A stretch of DNA of 64,000 nucleotides from Camellia lanceoleosa (taxonomy: Eukaryota > Streptophyta > Magnoliopsida > Ericales > Theaceae), in assembly GCA_025200525.1 (NCBI GenBank), contig CM045770.1, forward strand, positions 128,988,200-129,052,199. Reading direction: 5' to 3'. Both the position numbers and the translations under genes were made by a program. This document shows, piece by piece, positions 56,569 through 64,000 of this stretch; the first letter of the stretch is position 1, and each line of letters opens with the position of its first letter. Below the pieces are notes generated by a model. The model had not been told where the DNA came from and made no database searches. It was given only the letters and a program-made list of their open reading frames with translations.

Positions 56569-56941
56569 ATTATGTTTATGCTTAGCTTTTTTATTAGTAA
56601 ATGCGTAGTAATCACTTCTTTTTTTTTTTTAAGTAGGGAACACAAAAATCTATTACAAACTCGAAATGGACATGACATCACCCATATACAACAACAAGAA
56701 TTTCCCATGTGTTTCAAAAGAGTGTAAAACATTTATAATTTTTCGACATTTACAACCTAAACAAAATTAAAATTTTATAAAACTTCGTTATTTATAAATT
56801 ATTTACTTATTATTTGTTACATGTAATTGTAGATAAATAGATTGAGAGTGGTCATTAGCATACAAACATCTCTATCAAGTGGGATAAACCCGTTGTGGTA
56901 AAAAACCCTTCCCACGTACCCAAAGTATTCAAACCCAGTAC
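56569..56941. other. Inversion breakpoint zone and gypsy II 5' leader (minus)
   Basis: The CACTA similarity ends after 56568. A T-run at 56620-56631 is followed by sequence that on the minus strand leads from the PBS (56953-56942) into an AT-rich leader. The breakpoint lies between these, about 56570-56640. Confidence 0.5.
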
Positions 56942-56953
56942 GCTTTGATACCA
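56942..56953 (-). promoter_or_regulatory. Primer binding site of gypsy II
   Basis: Minus strand TGGTATCAAAGC lies 3 bp after the LTR end GGGGCGTTACA. It matches the initiator-Met tRNA PBS (TGGTATCAGAGC) with one change. Its orientation is opposite to the gypsy II gag-pol at 44265-48925. Confidence 0.75.
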
Positions 56954-56956
56954 AGT

Positions 56957-57455
56957 TGTAACGCCCCAGAATAATTACAAGAAAACCATCCACAATATTA
57001 ATAAATAATCATATAATTCTAAATACAGTGCCCCTTCCATTCCATATGGTCTCATTGTGCAAAAGATAACACATACGGTTATACATTCCTAAACCCTAAC
57101 CTTGAATCTATATCATGTGTTGCATGTTAAAGATATGAAATACAAGTTAAACAATTAAGGAATTCCCTAAAGGCTTACAACTTTCCAAGACAATGCTTGG
57201 TTGCAACATAATGGATTTTAAATCCAATACAGTTAAAGCCCTATGCTTGTACAAAACAAATACAACAAATTAAACAAAATGAAGCTCTTGCTTCTAGGTC
57301 CTCCCAAGCTATTGCCTTGGCGAAGGCTTATCATCAGCATCTGAAAATGATTTTCCCACATAGGGCGAGTCAAAACCTAGTAGAAATAATTCAACATCGT
57401 TCATGGATCTTAACAAAGATATAAGGTGAATGCATATGCAATGCTTGTGCCAAAA
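56957..57455 (-). mobile_element. Gypsy II 5' LTR, distal part
   Basis: Collinear with 29636-30135. Because a PBS follows its end, this is a 5' LTR read on the minus strand. It is interrupted at 57456 by TAT-family LTR f, with CAAAA (57451-57455) as the presumed target duplication; the other side is outside the window. Confidence 0.75.
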
Positions 57456-57668
57456 TGTAGACACCTCATTTTTGACCGCCTTTATGACTTGGACGTCATC
57501 TCTTGCACACCCAATGCTGAGTGTATATGCTTATCAAGTGCTCGAAGTCCTCAGTGAAATGCCACAGCTTTGAGCCCTCCAAACCTTGCACCGCTGTTGC
57601 CTTGTTTTTGAACCAAAACCTTGGATCAAGCCTGCAACCTCTGGTGGCCTACCGGTCATTGTTATGGG
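57456..57668 (+). mobile_element. LTR f of the TAT family, cut by LTR g
   Basis: It starts TGTAGACACCTCATTTTTG and matches the beginning of LTR c (CAAGTGCTCGAAGTCCT and later TGCAACCTCTGGTGGCC). After 213 bp it is interrupted by a second TGTAGACACC start at 57669. Confidence 0.8.
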
Positions 57669-58088
57669 TGTAGACACCCCATTTTTGACTGTCCTCAAGA
57701 CTTGGACGTCATCATTTGAACACTCGATGGTTATCCTTGTTGTGTTCATTTTGAACGCCCGAAGTTCTTGGCGGAGTGCTTTGCCTTTGAGCCTGTGAAA
57801 CTTATCTGTTTTGTGCTTGGTTGTGGACCAAGGGCTTTTTGCTTCAAGTCTGGAGCAGAGGGTGGCTTGTCGGCCATCCCTACAACCCATTGGCCCGGGC
57901 TTGCTCCCATCGGCCATCAGTAGTGGTCGGTCAGCTACACTGATGGCTGGTCGGCTTCATTGATGGCCAACGACCATTTTTCTCATTTTTTAGATATTTC
58001 TTTGCCAGCTGTGCCAGCTGTTGATCACTGATGCTCATCTCCATACACGTGTATGGAGGGATGCATGCAAGCCTTTGGCTTGTAATTC

Positions 58089-58162
58089 TATATAATGGGG
58101 GGTCTCTCCCCCATTTTTGAGGTTAGAAAATTTTGTGAGCAAATTTCCTCTCTCTCTCTAGA

Positions 58163-58195
<33 letters not shown>
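58089..58195 (+). promoter_or_regulatory. LTR g core promoter
   Basis: TATATAA at 58089-58095 is followed by CT dinucleotide tracts at 58147-58195, about 420 bp after the LTR start. Confidence 0.6.
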
Positions 58196-58197
<2 letters not shown>

Positions 58198-60329
58198 ATT
58201 TTGTGCTTGAAAGTGTGAATTCTTTACACATTTGCACTAAGACCCTTAACCAAACATCTTCATCTTGGAGTTGAGGTTCTTTGAGGCTTATTTGGAGCTC
58301 CTAAGGTTGGTTTGAGCTTAGATTTGGACTTGTTTAAGTGCTGTGCTTCAAAGGTATAAGAGTTCCTTTATAAGATTTATTTTAGTTGCTTCCTTTGCCA
58401 TCTTTTTACACTATTTTTGGCCTGGTTTTCAACTACAAAGGACTGTGATTTTTAGGCTTTAACATGTTGGTTTGAAGTTATTTTATGCGAAGGGGTTGGC
58501 TACCCCTTTTGTTGTTTGTTTGTGTGAGCTTTTGTGTCATCTTCTAGCATATTAAAGTCAAACCTTTTGGCCCTTTAAACCACTGAGATTCAGAGTTATT
58601 TCAATAGTAAAAAGTGTGTTTTGAAGTCCAAAATAGGAGGGGGTGGCCTCCCCTCCTTGTGTCTTGTTTACAAGTGTAGATGGCCTAACATGTGAACATG
58701 CTTTTCTACCTTTCTGTGACTTAATCTTAGCATGCTTGAGCTACTGATTTGGCATGATTTAACTCTGTTTTGAGTTGTCTTGGTCATATGAGCCTTGTCT
58801 TGCATAGTTGTAGTGCAAATGCCTTCACTAGCTTAGTGTTTTAAGGCCTCTAACATGTTTTGCATGAGATGATTGCATGTTGTAGCATTGTTTAATATGT
58901 GATTTCAATGTATATAGCTCTGTCACACTCTCACTTATTTCACTCTTTCATTGCTTTTGAGAGTTGTGCTTTGAGCCTTGTTTGTATGCTAACATGCGAG
59001 CATGTTTTTCTAGCTTTTTATGCTTTAATTTCAGCATGCTTAGGCCACTATTTTGGCATGTTTTAACTCTGCCCAGAGCTGGTTTGATTAGTTGAGCTTT
59101 GTATTGCATGCCTCTAGTGTAGTGCTCTTCACTAGTTTAGTGTTTTTGGCTTTTGAGCATGTATTGCATGTGTTGCTTGCATGATTTTTAGGGTCTTTTT
59201 GCATGCCATATCAGCACTGAAAGTTTGCAACCTCTCTATTCTTCACTTTTTAATTTGTTTTGAAAGTGACCTTAAGCCCCTTGTTGGCTTGAGTTTGAAT
59301 TTGAGGCTCTCGTGCCTAATGATTTTAATCCTCTCTTGAGGGTTTCTACTAACCAATAGCATGAGGCCTCTTTCATGCTCAAGGCACTTGTGGCTTAGGC
59401 CATTTTTCCAATTAGAGGACTTCCACTTTGGACTTAATCAGTTAAAGAACTAATAGGTAATGTAAAATGTGTAAACAAAATATGACCAGTAAAACTTGAG
59501 CAAGTTAAGCATGTTAAGTTGCATTACATGTGTTTGGATCGGACGTTTATCCAAACACAAGAAATGTGGGGCGTTTCATACTCAAAGTGATGAAACGTGC
59601 CACTTTTCTTAGTCATCGACACCCTTGATCATGCATGATAGGGTGGCGGTCCTTCGAGTCTTATTTGTGCATTCATGAAACTTGTACAAGCTTGACTCTT
59701 TGGCCATCATGCATTGAAAATGCTTGATTGGTGGCTTGAGAGCCAAGTGCCATACTCCTTTGAGCTTGAGAAATGATAAGGAGAGTGGCAATACACACAT
59801 TCCTTGAAAAATACATTGCTTTGCCTCTGTTGCGGCAAAAATAGAAGTTTCGAAAAAGGGGTGGCCAATCAACCACCTGAGGTAGCCAACCGACCAGTGT
59901 AGGTGGCCAACCGGCCAGTTGTGGTGGCCGACAACCACATTATGTGGCCGACTGGCTAGAAGAGAAAATTTGTTCAAAAGTGTTCCTGTGTTGGAGCAGA
60001 AGCAATCTAGAAGTTGGTACAATGTTCAGAGATCCAATGAATGCAAACAGATGCATCCGATGGCAAGGCAATGGATTTTCAGCCGGAGCAATCGAGCATG
60101 CATGCATCCCTTGCCCCGAGGGCCATTTAATTTCTTTTAATTGCTTGGAATTGTAGCTAATTCATACAAGTGTTGTAATTAATTAGCTTAATCTGTTTTG
60201 TAATATTTAGCTAGCTTAGAATAGTTAGTTAATTTATTTCAAATGTTGTAATAATTAGCTTAGAATAGTTAATTAGTTTCATTTTGTACTAATTAGCTTA
60301 GCTTAGTGTAGCTTAGCTTATTTACTCGG

Positions 60330-60347
60330 ACCCTCTTTCGCGAGGGT
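60330..60347 (+). other. Conserved LTR hairpin (copy in LTR g)
   Basis: ACCCTCTTTCGCGAGGGT, a perfect six-pair stem, followed by GCAATGTTATAATAAACG and a GT-rich stretch. Confidence 0.55.
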
Positions 60348-60695
60348 GCAATGTTATAATAAACGTGCGTGTGTGTGCATGTCTTCCAATCCCTCGTCTT
60401 TCTCTGTTTTATTTATTCGCTTTCGATGGTTTGATTAGGGATCATATTTCGATTAACATATCTTATGCTTGCATGTTTGCATCATTCATTTGTCTTGCAT
60501 GCACCGAGGCTCGGCGCATCATTCAAACTGCATCGTATTTCAAATACACTTCTTTGAATACGTGTATCAAATTGTTGCATTCATATGCCATCTTAGGTAG
60601 CCAAACCTATTAATTGCATTATTAAATGTGTTGCATTAGGCATATAATATAGTTAGGATCATGCATTGTTTTTAACTAGCTTTTGTTTTGGCTTG

Positions 60696-63600
60696 TGTAG
60701 ACACCCCATTTTTGACCGTCCTCAAGACTTGGACATCATCGTTTGAACACTCGATGATCATCCATGCTCGTGTTCATTTTGAGTTCTCGGAGGTCTCGCC
60801 ACGCCTTGCCTCAAGATCTCTCAACTTGTCTGTTTTTTGCTTGGTTGTGGACCAAACACTTGTGGTTTTGCTTTTGAGGGAAGAGGGTGGCTTGGTTGCC
60901 ATCCCCTAAACCCATCGACCAAGGCTTGAAGCCATCGACCCCTTTTTCTTGCCATCGGCCAAGGGTGTTGGCCGATCGACACTGTTTTTGGTCGACCGGC
61001 CACCTATGTTGGTCGATCGGCCATATTTCTCGGCCAACCCCTTTTCATCTGCTTTTGGCAGATATTTTATGCCAGCTGTCACAGCTGGCATGCACAATTC
61101 TTTCCCTCCATACACATGTATGGAGGGATTTCCACCTAGTGTTAGCTTCTCCAAGAAGCCTTGGAATTGGATTCCTATAAGAAGGGAGCTCCTCCTCCCT
61201 TCTCAGGGTTAGAAAATCTAAGGAGAAGTGATATATATCTATCTATCTCTCTCTATATATATCTCTACATTTGTGTGTGCATTTGTGTTCTAAAGTGCAT
61301 TTTGTCCATACTTTTGCACTAGAACACCTAGAGTTACACCATCCTTGTGTGTTGAAGTACTAGGAGGTTGGTTTTAAGGTTCTTGAGCTGGTTTTGATCA
61401 GAGAGAGTTGTTGATCTTGTGTTCTTGAAGTTGTTCTTCAAAGGTGAGATTCTAAACTTTAGATACCCCATTCTTGTTTAAGATTTTGCACATACTTCTA
61501 TATTGTTTCAAGCTTGACTCTAAACTACAAAAAGTTCTGATTTTGTATGCTTGTTTTTGTGCCTTTACTTTTGAGCTTTGGGATCATCTTATTTTGACCT
61601 TCCCACCACTGAAATCCAAAGGATTTTCAGTGGTGGAGAAGTGGTTATGGAGTCTTGTATAGGAGAGGGACACCCCCTTCTCCTTGTCTCTCATTTGCTA
61701 GCACAAATGGTTCATAATGTTAGCGTGTTTAATTAGCATGTCTTGGTTCTATTTTAGCACTTTTTGGTGACTTTTAAGACCTACCTTAGCTCTATTCCAT
61801 GTTGGTTTGATGGCATCTTGCATGCTTCACATACTTGTAGAGTAATCTTGCATGTTTGCATAACATGCATCTTGTGTTTGGACCACTATTCTTGCATGTT
61901 TTGTCTTGACTCCAAGGAGCTTTCCCTCATGTTTTACCATGATTAAACTCTGTTCGGTGTTGTCTTGGTCGTGCATGCATTGTTTTGCATAGCCTTGGTT
62001 CATTCTAGCTTGTAAGCTTTGTGCCTTAAGTTCACTAACATGTGTTACTTGAAGTATTTTCATGATTTGGCATCATGTAATATGTAATTTTAGTCCATGT
62101 TTCATGGCCACACACTTGCATTTATCACCCATTCCACACTTTGGATAGTTTGTGTTTCATGCCTTAAGAATAGGTCATTGTGCATGCCATCATTCTTAGG
62201 CCTTTGGGATGCCATCTAAGTGGGTTTTTGGGCTCATTCTAACATGTTATAACTCTGATTTTATTGGCCTAAGTCATGCCATGTTTGGTTGTAATAGGTG
62301 TAGTGCAATTGCCCCTTTTGGCCTTGTATGCGTCTTGTTTTGTGCTCACCTTTCTAGCATATTTTGGCCTCATCCCGTGCATGTTCTAGCCTTGTTTTGG
62401 TCTTCTTTGGGATTGTTTTGGGTCACCTTGGTCCTTTGGGGCTTGGTTGACATGGCCATGGTTCAAGTCCCTTGGCTAGCTTTGAACTTGAAGTCCATTA
62501 GCATGCCTTGCTTGTGTTATGTGTTTGATTTGGCATCACTCTTAACATAATTTCAGAGCTTATGGCATCATCATACTATCATGATTGTCACCCCTTGCTC
62601 ATGTTTAGGTGTTGTGACCTTATGCCTTACTTCTTGGACCATTGCATGTGCATGCTCATTGTGTATTTCATTTTATCAGTTCATCATTTTGGCCACTGTT
62701 TTGGTATGGCTGAGGCCTATCCATCTTCAGTGTAAGTCCATGGATCATGTGGTTTGTGTGTTGATTGCATGCTTATCGCATTGCATGTTGTTGCATGCTT
62801 GTTGTTGGTATAGTTGTTGCATGCCTATCGCACCATATGCTTGGGTTGCATTTTGCATGCTTGCTAGCTCGCATTCTATCACATTGTTTGTTTAGGTTGC
62901 ATTGCATTTGGCATGCTTGTTACCTTAGCCTCGTGTGCATATTTGAGCCCTATTGCATTTGGCATGCTTAGGTCGCATAGCATTGCACTTCCATGTTGAA
63001 TTGTACTTGGTTGCATGCATTGCATTGTGTTTGGTTTGGGGTGTCAAATCAAACACGAGGAGCGAGGAACGTTCGTACTTCAAACGTTCGTACTTGAAGT
63101 GACGAAACGTGCCTCAATCCTTAATCGCCGACGCTCTTGATCCAACATGATAGAGTGTGATGCCTTCATGTGTTTTGTGCATTCATTCCACATTGATTTG
63201 CATACTCGGCTCCTTTGGCCATCATGCATTGAAATGCGTGATTGATGGCCCGAGGGTCGAGAACCATACTCCCTTGAGTTCATGACATGATAGGGAGGAT
63301 GTTTGTGCACACATTGCCTTGAAAATGCATTGCCATGCGTTGTTTGTCCTCTACTACAGCAAAACAGCATTCTGCAAGAAGACATGGCCGGCCATCTTGA
63401 TCTAATCGGCTAAACATTGTAGGCCGAGAGCCTAAATTTTGGTCGATGACCAGTTTTCCTTGGCCGATGACCCTATCTTTTGGCCGGTGGACTCTCAGCA
63501 TGTCCCCAAGGTAATTCAATAGTGTCACAGAAGTTGGCACAATTTGCAGAGGTATGAAACAGTGCAAACAGAGGCAACATGAGGCATGGCAACAGATTTC

Positions 63601-64000
63601 TGAGTGAAGCCGACCGAGCATGCATTCGTCCCTCTCCCCAAGGCCTCATTACTGTTTTTCGTAGCTTAATTGATTTGTTAATTATTTAAGCATTGTAATA
63701 ATTAGTTGTAGCTAGTTATTCATTTGATTGTGTAATGATTAATTAGCTTGTTAGTTAGTTAATTAGTTGATTTGTATTATTCTTTCGGACCCTCTGTCGA
63801 GAGGGCCAATTGTTGTAATAAGCGTGCGTGTGTGTGATGCATGTCTTCCAACCCCACGTCTTTCTCCCTTTTACTTAACCTGCTTTCAGTGGTTAGTTCT
63901 AGGGCACGTTTCATTTAGCATCCTTATGCTCGCATGTTTGCATCCATCCATTTGTATTGCATGTACCAGGCTCAGCGCATCATACTAACTGCATCGTATT
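60696..64000 (+). mobile_element. LTR h of the TAT family, incomplete at window end
   Basis: It starts TGTAGACACCCCATTTTTG inside LTR g, with GCTTG (60691-60695) as the presumed target duplication. GGCC clusters lie at 60915-61050 and 63385-63490, a TATA-like CCTATAAGAAG at 61173, ATCT/CTCT microsatellite at 61230-61270, dense TGCATG/GCATGC motifs at 62740-63020, a TTAATTAG tract (63665-63775) and the hairpin (63789-63806). 3.3 kb are visible; by comparison with LTR a about 1 kb of U5 should lie beyond the window. Confidence 0.85.
63789..63806 (+). other. Conserved LTR hairpin (copy in LTR h)
   Basis: ACCCTCTGTCGAGAGGGC, followed by CAATTGTTGTAATAAG and GTGCGTGTGTGTG. Confidence 0.55.

Larger units (their letters stand above)
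50701..56600 (+). mobile_element. CACTA element, 5' half (terminus and tnp2)
   Basis: It starts CACTACCACAAAAAGAG at 50701 directly after the broken gypsy II LTR and contains subterminal GACGAAA/TTTCGTC motifs, a 5' leader-like region and the tnp2 gene up to the region after DUF4218. It lacks DUF4216, the TNPA-like gene and the 3' terminus, which are present inverted at 30160-43912. Neither half overlaps the other in content, which supports a single split element. The right border lies between 56568 and about 56640. Confidence 0.75.
57669..60695 (+). mobile_element. LTR g of the TAT family, cut by LTR h
   Basis: It starts TGTAGACACCCCATTTTTG inside LTR f. GGCC clusters lie at 57870-57975 and 59865-59960, TATA at 58089-58095, a TTAATTAG-like tract at 60180-60310, a hairpin at 60330-60347 and the AGGCTCGG block near 60505. 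It stops at TTTTGGCTTG, within the phrase TTTTGGCTTGGAGTACTAG of the family, where LTR h begins. Confidence 0.85.

Noticed and set aside
1..64000. CRISPR array, tRNA or rRNA genes, prokaryotic operons
   Set aside because: Repeats here are minisatellites or LTR parts without regular unique spacers; no tRNA cloverleaf or rRNA core was seen; introns and LTR elements mark a plant nuclear context.
1..64000. Integrated plant pararetrovirus
   Set aside because: Every RT found is followed by RNase H and integrase or lies in a Ty3/gypsy context with LTR, PBS and polypurine tract; no movement or coat protein was seen.

Overview
This window is dicot-type plant nuclear DNA made almost entirely of nested transposable elements. 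I found no host gene, tRNA, rRNA or CRISPR array. The evidence is Ty3/gypsy gag-pol from two lineages, CACTA (En/Spm) transposase genes with plant-type introns, LTRs with TATA boxes and CT tracts, MITE-like elements, and several solo LTRs with 5-bp target-site duplications (TSDs). I cannot name the species; the TE load suggests a large, repeat-rich genome.

Layout. (1) 1-4547: a fragment of a Ty3/gypsy reverse transcriptase split by a 4.4-kb solo LTR (83-4487, minus) with a perfect TSD. (2) 4548-28942: element I, a giant TAT/Ogre-like retrotransposon. It has a truncated 5' LTR, PBS, gag, protease, RT, two RNase H domains and integrase, then a long region between pol and the 3' LTR. That region holds a foreign solo LTR (16079-18287), two antisense gene relics (a DUF7745-like ORF and a multi-exon plant-mobile-domain gene with its own promoter), and three minisatellite arrays just before the polypurine tract and the 3' LTR (25676-28942). 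(3) 28943-29635: a CACTA-end relic and a MITE. (4) 29636-57455: a Tekay-like chromovirus (gypsy II) whose 3' LTR was hit by a CACTA element. The CACTA TNPA-like gene was later hit by two TAT-family solo LTRs (32987-36944 and 38631-42569). The halves of both elements lie in opposite orientations in a way that one ~12.7-kb inversion (about 43913 to about 56600) explains. (5) 57456-64000: three TAT-family LTR copies stacked inside one another, the last running off the window.

The eight TAT-family LTR copies (a to h) share a layout: TGTAGAC start, a GGCC/CCGGC-rich cluster, a TATA box, a CT/GA tract, about 2 kb of AT-rich leader-like sequence, a second GGCC cluster, a TTAATTAG-rich tract, a small hairpin followed by AATAA-like and GT-rich sequence, and a CTACA-type end. 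Not every copy shows every part. All coding regions carry stops or frameshifts; none looks able to make a full polyprotein, although the element I integrase core is open for 425 codons.

The strongest leads are the inversion that splits the CACTA and chromovirus together, the antisense plant-mobile-domain gene whose promoter has the LTR promoter layout, and small hairpins (one in the LTRs, one tandemly arrayed, one at the 3' end of the element) with compensatory changes.
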